Made by a program: the position numbers and the translations under genes | Part shown: positions 38,600 to 50,560 of the stretch, piece by piece | Layout of the letters: every line of letters starts with the position of its first letter | Numbering within the stretch: the stretch's first letter is position 1 | The notes under the pieces: model-generated | Told to the model about the DNA's origin: nothing | The model's input: the letters and a program-made list of their open reading frames with translations, nothing else | Database searches by the model: none | NCBI RefSeq assembly: GCF_963924675.1 | Contig: NC_089220.1 | Location: forward strand, 85,873,168 to 85,937,167 | Source: Phocoena phocoena | Lineage: Eukaryota > Chordata > Mammalia > Artiodactyla > Phocoenidae | DNA: 64,000 bases | Direction: 5' to 3'

Positions 38600-38752
38600 A
38601 GGACAATTTACAATGTCTTCCTAAAAGACTATAAATTTCTTGAGGTCAAGAGCAGAATTCTACTCATCTTTGTATTCTCAGTACCTAGCATAATGCCTAC
38701 CACAGAACAATTGTTCAATAAATGTTTAATGAATGGAAGAATGAATGAAACA
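38600..38752 (+). repeat. L2 3' end
   Basis: TTTCTTGAGGTCAAGAGCAG, CTCAGTACCTAGCATAATGC and CAATAAATGTTTAATGAATG are the typical L2 3' terminal blocks. Confidence 0.8.
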
Positions 38753-39017
38753 TCTTTAACCTCCTAGACAGCTGAATGAAAAGAAGTAGTCCTCAAGTAA
38801 ATAATTGAGAGCTGACTTTTAAATTTAACATATAGTCATTCAAAAAATTGTTACAAATACATAGAAGAGTAGGAAGAAGTATAATGCATAGTTTTGCCCT
38901 CAATGAGTTTATAATCAAGGGAAGAAGTTAAACAATTATTTCCAAATTATTCTTTGAAGTAGAACACATAATACAAAAACAGAAATTAATAGTAATTCTC
39001 TGGATTTAAAAGGCAAA

Positions 39018-39086
39018 ATAAACTAATAAGAACCTGCTGTATAAAAAAATAGATAAAATTCAAAAAAATAAAATAAAATAAAAGGT
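39018..39086 (+). mobile_element. Severely 5'-truncated L1, last ~20 bp plus tail
   Basis: ACTAATAAGAACCTGCTGTA equals the last bases of the L1-A 3' UTR (about 4687-4705) and is followed by an A-rich tail. Confidence 0.8.
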
Positions 39087-39296
39087 AGGGCTTCCCTGGT
39101 GGCGCAGTGGTTGAGAGTCCGCCTGCCAATGCAGGGGACACGGATTTGTGCCCTAGTCCAGGAGGATCCCACATGCCGTGGAGCGGCTGGGCGCATGAGC
39201 CATGACCGCTGAGCCTGCGCGTCCAGAGCCTGTGCTCCGCAACAGGAGAGGCCACAGCAGTGAGAGGCCCGCGTACCACAAAAAAAAAAAAAAAAG
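39087..39296 (+). mobile_element. Short CHR-type SINE
   Basis: Complete short form directly after the L1 tail; poly(A) at 39279-39295. Confidence 0.94.
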
Positions 39297-39439
39297 GTGA
39301 AATATATAAGTTAATCAACATCAAATTGCAAGGGCCAGTGCATATGACAAATCAGAATTGGGAGAGACTAACATGGGCTAGGATGATCATACGATGTTTC
39401 TTAGAGGAGCTGGATAACATCTATAGCGGTTTGGTGATT

Positions 39440-39830
39440 GCAAGATAGCCAAAAGTTCCTCCCATTCCTGTATACACATCCCTTTACAATGTGACCTTGC
39501 TGCATCTGCCATTGAAAGGTAGATTTTCTTTCTCCATTCTGGAAACTGAGGTTGGCCCCATGACTTGCTTTAACCAATGGGACATCAGCAAACATGACCC
39601 ATAAGGTTGAAAAGCACTTATGCACTGGACTTGCCCTCTTTTGCTGGTTTTGGAATCCAGATAGTGAGGAAACCCAAGCTAGGCGACTGCTTCACATAAA
39701 TGAGCCCAAACAAGACCAAAAGAACCATTCAGCTGAGCCTAGCCAAACTGCCAACCCACATAATAGTTAATAAATTATTGTTTTAGCTCCTGAACTTCGG
39801 GGTGGTTTGTTTAATGACAGGAACTAACTG
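39440..39830 (+). repeat. LTR-like ancient repeat (MaLR/MLT-type), copy 3 of 4
   Basis: CCAAAAGTTCCTCCCATTCC at left; AATAAATTATTGTTTTAGCT and GACAGGAACTAACTG at right, matching the family's end. Confidence 0.55.
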
Positions 39831-39991
39831 AAGATGTAAGCAAAGGCACAGAAAAGGAAAGGAGCAAAACATACAAGTACATGAGAAAATGAATGCATAC
39901 ATTAGTCTAAATGGAAAAGAGTTCTGATTGTGGAGAAAGAATACATAAACCTGAAAGGTAAACTGAGTTCAGATTGTAAAAATCAGGCTAG

Positions 39992-40346
39992 GGGGCTTCC
40001 CTGGTGGTACAGTGGTTAAGAATCCGCCTGCCAATGCAGGGGACATGGGTTCGAGCCCTCATCAAGGAAGATCTTACATGCTGCGGAGCAACTAAGCCCA
40101 GGTGCCACAACTACTAAGCCTGCACTCTAGAGCCCGCGAGCCACAACTACTTAGCCCATGTGCCACAACTACTGAAGCCCATGTGCCTAGAGCCCGTGCT
40201 CCACAAGAGAAGCCACCTCAATGAGAAGCCCGCGCACTGCAACGAAGAGTAGCCCAGAGTAGCCCCCACTCGCCACAGCTAGAGAAAGCCCAGGCAGAGC
40301 AACAAAGACCCAATGCAGCCAAAAATAAATAAATAAATAAATTTAA
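39992..40346 (+). mobile_element. Long CHR-type SINE with TSD
   Basis: Flanked by AAAAATCAGGCTAGG on both sides (about 39977 and 40346). Contains a local CAGAGTAGCC duplication near 40245-40263. Confidence 0.95.
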
Positions 40347-41330
40347 AAATCAGGCTAGGAAGAGGATGGACTTCATTCAGTTTCAATAGACAGGAAGAGC
40401 CACTGAAGGATTTCAGAGCAGGGGAGGATATAATGCAAGAGGAAAGGAAGTCCAGTTACAACTACTATTATCTAGAAAGGCTGAAGCAAAAAAATTCTCC
40501 TACATTTGGGGGAAGCTAGATAATTCACTAAACAGATAACAACAGGGTTCTATAAGTGTCATATATAGCTTATGTAAGATTCTGCTCTTTAACAGAAAAA
40601 TAGGAAAATTATTTTTACCTACAATTTTAATTTCAATGGGAACAGTGCTAGAATTAATCATCAGAAGAGCTTATGACGTGTCTAAAGAGTAAGGAAAATA
40701 TTTTTGAAGCTATTATTTGGGCGTAAAGATAATACCCAGATTTCTAATGACAGCATAACTTTGAAATATGACTCCTCTTTGTCTGACATTTCAATATACC
40801 CACCAGACCACTTCGGCTTCTGACCACCGAAGTAACAGGGACCAGATTTAGCCTCCCACCTTAAATGGGAAAAATAGACAAAATATATGAAAACAATGGA
40901 CTTTAGACACTAGAACTAGACAATAGGCAGCACAGAACATGGATCCACGAGAGAAGGGAAATAAATGAGGTAAGCCTTAAGACTGCCCCCAGCTCACTGA
41001 CTGGAGAGTTTCCAGGCTACAGCACAGGAATGAGGAACCCAAACAGAGCCCAGCAGTCTCGCTGAGTTGAGGAGACAGAATTCAGAGTTTTGAGGAGGCA
41101 AGGCAGGGCAGAACACTGAAGAGCTGTACAGATAGAACTCTGGATATCTAGAGAGGGTTCCTCTTGAAACTTTGGCGAGTACTTATCAGTGCATGTGTGT
41201 ACAGAAGCAATCAAGGCCAGGGTAAAGAACCACTGGAAAGAGGCAGGCAGGAACAATCCTTAATGTTCACACAGGGCTCTGATTAGTTTGTATAATCACC
41301 AGAGTGAAAAAAAAAAAAACTTTAAAAACA
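40347..41330. other. Intron 1, nothing recognised
   Basis: No gene or clear repeat recognised. Confidence 0.45.
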
Positions 41331-41768
41331 TCCAGGGCCATGAATGCATCTAACTATTTTCAAATAACTTAATTGTATCCCAGAACAAATCCCCATAATA
41401 TTTACAGGAATTAAAAAAAAAAAAATCCAGCACATGACAGTGTAAAATTACAACGTCGAGCATCCAAACAGAAATTAGCAGGGACACAAACAAGGAGAAA
41501 TATCAATCAATAAAAACAGACTTAGAAATGGTGCAGATGACAGAATGGTAGACAAGGACTTTAAAACAGCTATTATAAATATATTCAAAGAAACAGAGAA
41601 AACCATTAAGCATGAGGAAAGAAATGGGAAATATTTTTTAAATGAACTTCTAGACATAAGAAGTATATACCTGAGATTTAAAAAATACACTAGATAGGAT
41701 TAACACCAGATTAACCACTGTGGAATAAAGGATTAGTGAAGTTGAAGATACAGAAAAAGGAATCATCC

Positions 41769-42034
41769 AGGACTTCCCTGGTGGTCCAGTGGTTAAGAAT
41801 CCGCCTTCCAATGCAGGGGATGCAGGTTTGATCCCTGTCGGGGAAATAAAATCCCACATGCCACAGGGCAACTAAGCCTGAGCACCCTAGAGCCCGCGTG
41901 CCACAGCTAGAGAACCCTGCGCACCACAACTACCGAGCCCACACACTCTAGAGCCTGCGCAACACAAGGAAGAGCCCACGTGCTGCAACCAAGACCCAAA
42001 GCAGCCAAATAAATAAATATTTTTTAAAAAAAGA
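41769..42034 (+). mobile_element. CHR-type SINE, diverged
   Basis: ACTTCCCTGGTGGTCCAGTG head and AAATAAATAAATATTTTTTA tail. The flanks AATCATCCA repeat on both sides. Confidence 0.9.
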
Positions 42035-42125
42035 AAGAAAAATGAATCATCCAAAATGAAACAGACAAAAGATAGAAACCACACAGAGAATCAGTGAGCA
42101 ATGGGATAACATCAAAAAGCCTAAC

Positions 42126-42450
42126 ATGGACTTCCCTCGTGGTGCAGTGGTTAAGAATCAGCCTGCCAACGCAGGGGACACGGGTTCGAGCCCTGGTCCA
42201 GGAAGATCTCACATTCCACGGAGCAACTAAGCCCATGCGCCCAAACTACTGAGCCTGCACCCTAGAGCCCACAAGCCACAACTACTGAAGCCCACACACT
42301 TAGAGCCCGTGGTCCGTAACAAGAGAAGGCACCGCAATGAGAAGCCCAGGCACCGTAACAGAGAGTAGCCCCCGCTCGCTGCAACTAGAGAAAGCCCACG
42401 TGCAGCAATGAAGACCCAACATAGCCAAACATAAATAAATTTTTTTTAAA
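42126..42450 (+). mobile_element. Long CHR-type SINE
   Basis: ACTTCCCTCGTGGTGCAGTG head; tail ATAAATAAATTTTTTTTAAA. AAAAGCCTAACAT flanks it on both sides. Confidence 0.93.
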
Positions 42451-43421
42451 AGCCTAACATACATATAACTGGAGTCCCAGAAGGAGAGAATAGAGAGGTT
42501 GTTTATACTTTTATTTTGTTGTCAGTTATTGTAACCATGCTATCTTATATAAAGTTTCTCTCCACTTTTAGTAGATATTTTAATTTCTGGATACATTTAT
42601 TGGGCCCAAAGAGATTGCATGCTTAAAAAAAAAAACCTGAAGAAAAAATGTCTGAAATTTTTCCAAATTTGATGAAAACTATCAACACACTGAACATCCC
42701 CTATTAAAACAAAAAATCAGATGTTTTCAAAGTCATCATGATCTGTTAAGTAGATAATATTTAGGATACCTGATTAATATTCCAAAAATAGATTAAAATA
42801 TAGTTAGATGCAGAGTGGCTATCTCTTCATCAAACATCTCAAAAGTCAAAATAATACATTTTTCACATTACAAGAAACTAAATTATGTCTCAAGATAAAA
42901 CAAGCTGAGGTGCAGACACAAGTTTACAAAGACTACAAACCAGTTAAGCTTTTCAACATATCTAATAACAATAATGTAAACAACAGAAGTAGGGGTCAAG
43001 AATAGGATGAACCCCATGAGATTTTTTTTTAACCCTGCAGGTTTTAGCAAGAGCCTGTCTATAAAGTGTTAGTAAAATGAGATGAAGATGTACAAATAAC
43101 CCTATTTGTTGATAGCAAAAGAGAAAGAAAATTTAGTCACCACTCACACTTCAACTGTTCCTTCTAAACTTTAACAGGAGATAAATTATACTTCCAGCAG
43201 CATGGAATCTCTCTGAACTCATAAATATATTCAAGAAAGTAAAATATCTATTAAAAGTGAAGAGAAATTTTACAAGTCAGTTATGGTTACAATTACCTAC
43301 AACAGAATAAAAGTGTAAACAACCTAGTTCACCTCTCCCTGGCTACTGATACTAACAACACATAAACAAATTCTTCCCTTACAGAAAGTACAGTGTAACT
43401 TACATGTCAAGATTGTAAGGA

Positions 43422-43780
43422 AAGGGCCTCCCTGGTGGCACAGTGGTTAAGAATCCACCTGCCCATGCCGGGGACACGGGTTCGAGCCCTGGTCCGGGAA
43501 GACCCCACATGCCACGGAGCAACTAAGCCCACGTGCCATAAATACTGAGCCTGCGCTCTAGAGCCCACAAGTCAAAACTATTGAGCCCGCGTGCCACAAC
43601 TACTGAAGCCTGCATGCCTAGAGCCCGTGCTCCACAACAAGAGAAGCCACTGCAACGAGAAGCCCACACACCGCAATGAAGAGTAGCCCTTGCTTGCCGC
43701 AACTAGAGAAAGCCCATGTGCAGCAACAAAGACCCAACATAGCCCAAAATAAATTAGTTAATTAAAATTAAAGAAAAAAA
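43422..43780 (+). mobile_element. Long CHR-type SINE with TSD
   Basis: The flanking direct repeat GATTGTAAGGAAA is on both sides; tail TTAATTAAAATTAAAGAAAA. Confidence 0.95.
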
Positions 43781-44007
43781 AGATTGTAAGGAAAACATTA
43801 AACAAGACAATTCCTTGGGTAAAATCTACTGTAGCCACATCAACCAAACAAAGCATTGCCTATGATCCTCCAACTAAGACAAAGAAAAAAAAAAATCAAT
43901 GAAGAATCTTCTCTGTAGTGATCTTCATTGTAATTGGATTTTGAGTATATTAAATTCCCTTTTTAAAAATAGAAAAACTAAAAAAAAAAAAAAAAAAAGA
44001 AAAAGAA

Positions 44008-44222
44008 AGGGCTTCCCTGGTGGCGCAGTGGTTGAGAGTCCGCCTGCCGATGCAGGGGACACGGGTTCGTGCCCCGGTCCGGGAAGATCCCACATGCCGC
44101 GGAGCGGCTAGGCTATGTGAGCCATAGCCGCTGAGCCTTTGTGTCCGGAGCCTGTGCTCCGCAACAGGAGAGGTCACAACAGTGAGAGGCCCACGTACCG
44201 CAAAAAAAAAAAAGAAAAAAAA
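44008..44222 (+). mobile_element. Short CHR-type SINE
   Basis: It follows a long A-run (43980-43999) and ends GTACCGC plus poly(A). Confidence 0.94.
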
Positions 44223-45060
44223 ATCAAAACCGAAGCAAAGAGAGGTTAAGTAATCTAAGGACCCATGATATGTTATCATAGAGATGAGAAAAGATTCAGA
44301 TCTCACCTTGATGCACAATTAACAGTTTTATTCATCTGTCTAGTAAGCATTTATTAATTTATGAGATTTGTGGCTATACTAACCTTATTTTATAAACCAA
44401 AAATTAGGAGCCAGCATATGATAAGGGATATTTTTTTCTGATTTACAAATGAATTTATATATTTTTAAACTTACAAAAGATGTTCAAACTATATCCTAGT
44501 TACTTGTACATTTAATAACTCACCTATAAGCTGCTGGACTCTGGCTACAAAGAGACTCTAACTATTTACCTGAAAGACCTCTTTCTTGTAACCATACATA
44601 CCCTCCTACTGGAAATGCCTAGTCCTAACTTCTGAGGTTCAAAGAGTATGAAATATAACATAGGAATTCTGTCAGTACTTAAGCAATTGAGGCCTGGGAG
44701 AACCCAAAGTCAAAACCCATATTGGAGGGAGAGGGTGGCCTCTTTAGAGCAAAAGTTTTCAAAGTGTTCTGGTGTTTGGAAAGGATTTGTCTAAAGCTGT
44801 TTCAGGAATTGTATGAACATTTAATTTTTATTAAATATCTTTATTTTAAAACATTTATTTTTAATTTTTTAACTACTTACAGCTATAACATATCCACTAA
44901 CCTCCAAAACTGGTAGAGTATGTAGAATAAACTGTGGTTGATAAAACAAAGACTACTTCCCTGAACCCATCCCCCGGACTGTTAGGTCTGTCAGTTAATA
45001 CGTTTATGTGGACGTCTGCATTTTCCCCTTCATGATACTTGGAACACTTGTAATTCCTTG
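44223..45060. other. Intron 1, nothing recognised
   Basis: No gene or clear repeat recognised. Confidence 0.45.
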
Positions 45061-45185
45061 TTCTACAATTGTCTATTCCCACTGTATTGCAAGTTCCAAA
45101 AGTGAGATAATTTCTGTCTTGTTCCCTACTGAATCTCTAACCCCTACCACAGTAACATGGTAGATACTTAAATATTTAATGAGAC
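45061..45185 (+). repeat. L2 3' end, degenerate
   Basis: TTGCAAGTTCCAAAAGTGAG, CTACTGAATCTCTAACCCCT and TACTTAAATATTTAATGAG follow the L2 3'-end order. Confidence 0.5.
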
Positions 45186-45631
45186 AACTGCAGTAGTTCT
45201 AAGGAGAGATTATGAGGATCAGAGATGCTAAATTAAGATGGTAGCAGTAGAAATGAAAAGGAGAGGTTTTGTGCATGTAGAACCAGGGAAAAGAAACAGC
45301 CTAAAAAATTAAATTAATGGGATTTTTGAATTTGGATGACTGATTAAATCGTGACACCTTCATTTATAATTACAGAAGTTAAAAGTGGACTGACTTTGGC
45401 CTTGGACATGTTGAATTTTTTAAGTGCTACACAAGTCCCTCAGAAATGAAGTCCTAATCTAGCTTACTATCTACCATACTATTTAGCTTCCAGCTGATTT
45501 TTTCAAATCGAATTTCATAAGAAGCAAGGCTCACATTTTTCTCTTTAGTTATTCATTTTTTCCCCCCTATTTTCCTCCCCTCATCTCTGCATTACTGTTC
45601 ATTGAAAAATGTTGATAAAACCTTTTCTGAG
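45186..45631. other. Intron 1, nothing recognised
   Basis: No gene or clear repeat recognised. Confidence 0.4.
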
Positions 45632-45834
45632 AGGGCTTCCCTGGTGGCGCAGTGGTTGAGAGTCTGCCTGCCGATGCAGGGTACACGGGTTCTTGCCCGG
45701 TCCGGGAGGATCCCACATGCCGCGGAGCGGCTGGGCCCGTGAGCCAGGGCCGCTGGGCCTGCGCGTCCGGAGCCTGTGCTCCGCAACGGGAGAGGCCACA
45801 ACAGTGAGAGGCCCGTGTACCGCAAAAAAAAAAA
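45632..45834 (+). mobile_element. Short CHR-type SINE
   Basis: Complete short form; flanks CCTTTTCTGAG and CCGTTTCTGAG (TSD with one mismatch). Confidence 0.94.
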
Positions 45835-46329
45835 ACCGTTTCTGAGAAATTTTAGAAACCGGGGCACTTAGTAGATCAAGGAAAAAAGCAGGGCGCGGGG
45901 GTTTCCAAACTTAATCCATAAAACACAGCACACATAGAAAACTAAACGTTAGACCAATATTAGCAAAATAGAGTATTGAGATGATCACATGGTTAGAACA
46001 AGATCAGGGAAACAATGCAAAATCATTTTTTTAAAAAAGGTAATTACCTTGGAACGTCAGAAAGACCAAAAAAAAAAAAAAATCCAAGTATAAAAATAAT
46101 GATAAAAGCATTTTAGTAAAAACAGACATAATGGCAAATAAGTTTTCTAATGCAAATATTAAAAAATACTGATTTTTATTTTCAATAAAGATGTAAATTC
46201 TCTAAAATATATATATAATATATAATATTGATTCTTAAACATGGTTAGGTTAAATCTTGACATTATCAAAGGGAGCTAAGAATCTATGACCTCCCATTCT
46301 TCAGAAAACACCACAACAAGCCAGGTTTT

Positions 46330-46500
46330 TTTTGTTTTGTTTTTTGTTTTTAAAGTTTTATTGGAGTGTAGTTGATTTACAATGTTGTGTTAGTTTCAGG
46401 TGTTCAGCAAAGTGAAGCAGTTATATATATGTCCACTCCTTTTTAGATTCTTTTCCCATATAGGCCATTTACAGAGTACTGAGGTGCTTTTCAAAGAACA
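46330..46500 (-). mobile_element. L1 3' UTR, antisense
   Basis: GTAGTTGATTTACAATGTTG and TTAGTTTCAGGTGTTCAGCA are the standard antisense artiodactyl L1 3' end, with a T/GTTTT tail at left. Confidence 0.8.
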
Positions 46501-49369
46501 CTTAATTTTTTTACCTTGGGAAGCTCTACTCTAATTGAAGTGAAAGTAGATTGCTTAACACAATAAAAAGCAGCTATCAACATCCCAAAATATCAAGGAT
46601 CGTATATACAAATGTCAAAAAAAAAAAAAATCACAGAAAAAATCCAAAATGTTGACAAAAGTTGATAAATATTATAGACTCAAGTATTAAGAACACATAA
46701 AATAATAACCACAAGGAATCATTATGCTTAACTTAAAGTCATATAACATAAATGAAAATATACCAAGAAGTCTGCTTAAAAATCACCTGTTTAAAAGACG
46801 AAACTTTCTGGCAAAACTGACATTGATGTTAGGTAAATAATATAATGTCAATCTATATTTTAAACTTACAACCAAGGATTACAAGATATTCAGGCAGAAA
46901 CTTGTGAGCAGTAATATGTGTTGGAATTATGTTCAAAATTCAGCTCTAAAAACCCAACTTTTTTCATATAGACTTAAAGGGTCTTTTATCAAATATGGAA
47001 GTATGATATTTAACCTGAAAGCACTGAGTATTTACAGCACAAAAACTGTTAAAAAAAAAAAAGATTTTTAACTCAAGGATTCTATCCACTGAAGCCTAGG
47101 GGAAAAAAATCTACCACCATCATCACTATTGTTTACAATATACTGAGTAACAAAAATTATGACAACGAAGTAAAACAGTACAGATGTTTAATTTCATATT
47201 TCAAAACCTATAAATATTGGATGTCCTGCCATATTTATTACCAATCAAATAAATTGACATAGCTCCAGCTATATTTTGAGTCTTTCTTAAGAGCCCCCAA
47301 AATAGCAAAGGAATACATGGCTAGAGTAATTCTGTGTAACATGCAAACTGTAAAGAATGCCACATATCTATAAAAGAATTTTTCTATCGGAGATTTTTTT
47401 TTAAGTGGGAAAGGAAGCAAGCTATATTCTCCATTAGTTCTTAAAGGCTATTTTATTTTGCTAATCAATTCAGAAGTCACTAGTTTAATAATGCTCACTA
47501 AACATTTTCTCTTGTTTTATACTGTTTTTTTTTTTTTTTTTCCAGGCAACAAACATTTATTATGAGGATTAGGAATCTGAGAGTATCTAATTTGCGTGGT
47601 TCCAGCTCAAAGTCTCTCATGAATTGCAATTAAGTTGTCATTTCTATACATTAAGTTATAAAACTTATAAAGAATTGCCTGCCCCCGCCACCAAAGTTAT
47701 ATTCCATGATCATAGCATATTCAGCTCTGTAATATTTGTTTACAATGAAAAACCAACAATCTATCACTAACTCACATTTTAGTGTATTTTTTAATGTAAA
47801 ATACCCTCAAAAGTTGTCTGCATTATACAAACTTCACTTCTAACACTACATTAAAGATATTTGAAGCCCTGCATAAGTCAGTTCATTTTGCTAAAGCAAA
47901 TAAGCCTACTCTCACGAAGATTTCCTGAGGCATTAAAATAATAAGTATTTAAAAGAAAGTCAAAAGAAGACACAAATATCTGAAGTCATACACAGTACAA
48001 TAAAGAATTTGCTAAATTATGTATTAACCGTACTACAAGATAATGAGCAAGATATACCATTCTTAGACCACTACTGAAGACCAAATTTATTTCAATTTCA
48101 TATTACAAATTAAATTAATGAAGCTAGGGACTTCAATTTCTTTTATGTGTCTAAAATTAAAAGAAGAACGAGCATTTTTAAACATTCTATCATAAAGGAA
48201 AAGTGTTAGAAAGACTTTCCTTTATTACCATGCTTCAAACATCCCCTTTAGTGCCTTGATAAAAATGTATCATACAGGAAAACATAAGCTTCTAAATTAG
48301 AGAGATTCCTTTCAGTACATTTTCAATTTCAAAAGAGCACAATACATCATCCAAGTCCACACACTTGTTACCTGAAAAATGTTTAGACTTAGGATGAATT
48401 CTTCAAGCTTAGTCATATAAGTAATATTTCTCATCATTACTGCTTTATTTACATAAATAAAAAAGAAATACATAACATTCAGCTTTAAAATCCATCTCCC
48501 ATCACCTCTTCCTCCTCAAATGAACGGTACTCTATTACATTTAGCCAAAAGAAAACAGCAAATACATCTTTATGGTCTATCCTAGTAAACCAGTATTTAG
48601 AAGCCAATGAAACTTTTACTAATGGCTCAGAACCAAACACTGTAACAAAACACAGAATGGATCCTCCGGGTGTGTACATGTGCCCATTCATAATATTATG
48701 ATCCTCATACACACCTTAAAAAACTTAACTTCTATTTAAAACCAAAACATCTTTACATAATACACAGGTTATTATAAAATTGCCCTCTTTAATGTTCAAA
48801 CATAGAACAATTTCTAAAGCGAGGGACGAAAAGAGTTAATACCGGATTGCTGCCACCTATCAACTTTAATTTAAAGCGAAGTACAACTCAATGTCATTTT
48901 TACCTCTAATGCAGCCACGACTGAAACAAAATTAAGTTCACTGTGGATAAAGTATCCTGGCATCCCAATGTATTATTTACTTCTGATTTAACAGTAAATA
49001 CATGTGGTCTTTTGTCCCTCCCACAGCATCCCGGATTGTCAACATCATCTTAGTCAAAGCAAATGACGAGCAAATCCCTCAGGTCTACTTCGCACCCTAA
49101 GTACCATAAAGTCATGGCCTCCACTGTCGTTACTACACAACAAACAGATTCTATAGTCCCATGCCCTCTTCTATTAGATTTGAGGAAGCGGGGTGGGAAA
49201 GAAGCGTTCAGTATATCCTGAGAATCATCTGTGTTCAGTCCTGGTACCTAAAGCAGCATGAATACAAGTGGTATGTGGGTCACCCACAGAAAGAGAAACA
49301 GAACGAAGCTTTATGACCCTCCAAGTTCAGCGAAGACACCAAAAGCCTCTGGGGATACGGGGCACAACC
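46501..49369. other. 5' part of intron 1, no gene seen
   Basis: Nearly 3 kb free of SINEs, next to the promoter. A T-run followed by AACAAACATTTATTATGAG and TCAAAGTCTCTCATGAATTG at 47525-47640 resembles an ancient repeat I cannot name. Otherwise AT-rich and unrecognised. Confidence 0.5.
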
Positions 49370-49592
49370 CTCCAGGGAAACGGGGAAGAAACTGTCTCCG
49401 ACTTGGAGCGACTGGGTCTGGCACAAGCCCAGGGCGTGGGTAGCGACCGAGGAGTCTCCGGTACCCCTCCCCTCCGCACCAGGATCGGTCACTGGGCGAG
49501 GGGTGCGGCCGGAGGAGGGGGTCAGGACTGAGGGAGGGCGGGGCGCTGGGCTCCCCCAGCGGCGTCCTGGGGGCTCGGGGGGTGTGTCCTAC

Positions 49593-49990
49593 CTGGGCCG
49601 TGGCGGACGCAGGGATTTCGGGCGGGGGGCTCGGGTCCAGCTCAGGGCGGGGACCGGCAGAGGTCAACCCTCAGCAGGCGGGACGACCGCCGCCTGCCCA
49701 TCCCCCGCCGCCCAGTGCGGCGGGACCCGAGCGCGGCTTCGAGGGCCGGCCGGCTTGGTAGTCCCCTCGGGTACCGTCCGCGTTTACTGGCGGCGGCGGC
49801 TGCTGCTGTTACTGCTGCTGCTGGCCGCCCCCAGCCGCTGCTCTTGTGCCAGCTCCTGCTCCTCCTCCTGCCGCCTCCGCCGCCGCCTGGCCCCCACCGC
49901 TCCCATCGCCGCTGCGGCGACTACTGCAGCGCCCGCTGACCCGACCCGACGTTATTCTCCCCCTTCGCAACCCGACACAGCCTAGTCCAC
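49593..49990 (-). other. TTBK2: Proposed non-coding exon 1 of TTBK2
   Basis: A good donor lies at the left edge: CGGCCCAG then GTAGGA (GT at 49591-49592). The right end (transcription start) is a guess. A second possible donor is around 49990-49995 (GGCAG then GGTAGGT), which would give a different exon. The proposed exon carries CAG- and GGC-rich leader sequence. Confidence 0.45.
49788..49894. repeat. Trinucleotide-rich tract in CpG island
   Basis: Plus strand: CGG x4 then CTG x3, TTA, CTG x4, followed by a CTC/CCG-rich stretch to 49894. Read in TTBK2 direction these are CAG and GCC units in the presumed leader. Confidence 0.8.
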
Positions 49991-50205
49991 CTACCCTGCC
50001 AGTGCGCACGCCCACCTCTCCGCCACAGGTGCTGATTGGAGAGCGCGTCCCAAGCCCGCCATGTTGGTTGGCTGGTCCCATTGCCTATCACGAAAGGGGC
50101 GGAGAGCCAGGCAAAGAGTGTCTCCGCCCCCCACCGGAGAATTGCCGCTATCTTCAGGTTTGCCTGAGAGGGCGAGTTACCGGGAAAGGAGCATCACAAT
50201 GGCAG

Positions 50206-50217
50206 CGCGCGTGCGCG
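50206..50217. promoter_or_regulatory. NRF1-like site
   Basis: CGCGCGTGCGCG fits the palindromic NRF1 consensus YGCGCRTGCGCR. Confidence 0.6.
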
Positions 50218-50220
50218 CGG

Positions 50221-50239
50221 GAATTCTGGTCCTCGTAGT
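50221..50239 (-). promoter_or_regulatory. ZNF143-like site
   Basis: On the minus strand ACTACGAGGACCAGAATTC shares the spaced ACTAC ... CCAGAAT.C pattern of the ZNF143 motif. It lies 4 bp from the NRF1-like site. Confidence 0.5.
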
Positions 50240-50560
50240 TCCAGCCGCAGCGGCAACTACCCGCCAGTCTGGAGCAGAGAAGTAGGGCTTCTGAGACTAG
50301 TGGTTGGCGCACAGTGGTTCCTCCTAGCTCAAGCAGTTACCTTGGTTATAGAGGCACGGTTGTGACGCCAGGGTTGGTCTTTTCAGAAGAAAATCGTAAA
50401 TGCTTTGTCACGATACGAATTTACACACACCGAGGAGTTCGGTCGCGAAAAAGGGCCCCAAATCATGAGGCCCTGCCATGCCACCTCCTCAGAAGCAGCG
50501 CTGCCAGGATCTGGCAAATTGGCGCTGTCCCCAGAACCGCCTAACATGAAGTTAATCATC

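Larger units (their letters stand above)
41331..43090 (+). mobile_element. Old L1 ORF1-type region, broken by two SINEs
   Basis: Blocks typical of old L1 ORF1: GACTTTAAAACAGCTATTAT, AACTGGAGTCCCAGAAGGAG and CCAAATTTGATGAAAACTAT. The long SINEs at 41769 and 42127 split it, and an unrelated ~110-bp A-tailed piece sits at about 42500-42640. Confidence 0.6.
16210..49592 (-). other. TTBK2: TTBK2 intron 1 (inferred right end)
   Basis: If the proposed exon 1 donor is right, intron 1 is about 33.4 kb. It is filled mainly with SINEs, L1-B, older L1 pieces and LTR-like repeats, described separately. Confidence 0.65.
49370..50560 (-). promoter_or_regulatory. TTBK2: CpG island, likely TTBK2 promoter
   Basis: A sharp GC- and CpG-rich block in otherwise AT-rich DNA, densest at 49480-50300. 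It has no TATA box that I can see. It has a CCAAT box (reverse, 50034-50039), a GC box (GGGGCGGAG, 50096-50104), an NRF1-like site and a ZNF143-like site. It lies ~33 kb upstream of the TTBK2 start exon, with no other candidate gene start between. Divergent transcription is possible. Confidence 0.82.

Noticed and set aside
49503..49985. 160-codon open frame on the plus strand in the CpG island
   Set aside because: GC-rich DNA gives long chance frames. The product is low-complexity (R/G/P/L runs), has no recognised domain, and overlaps the promoter and leader of TTBK2.
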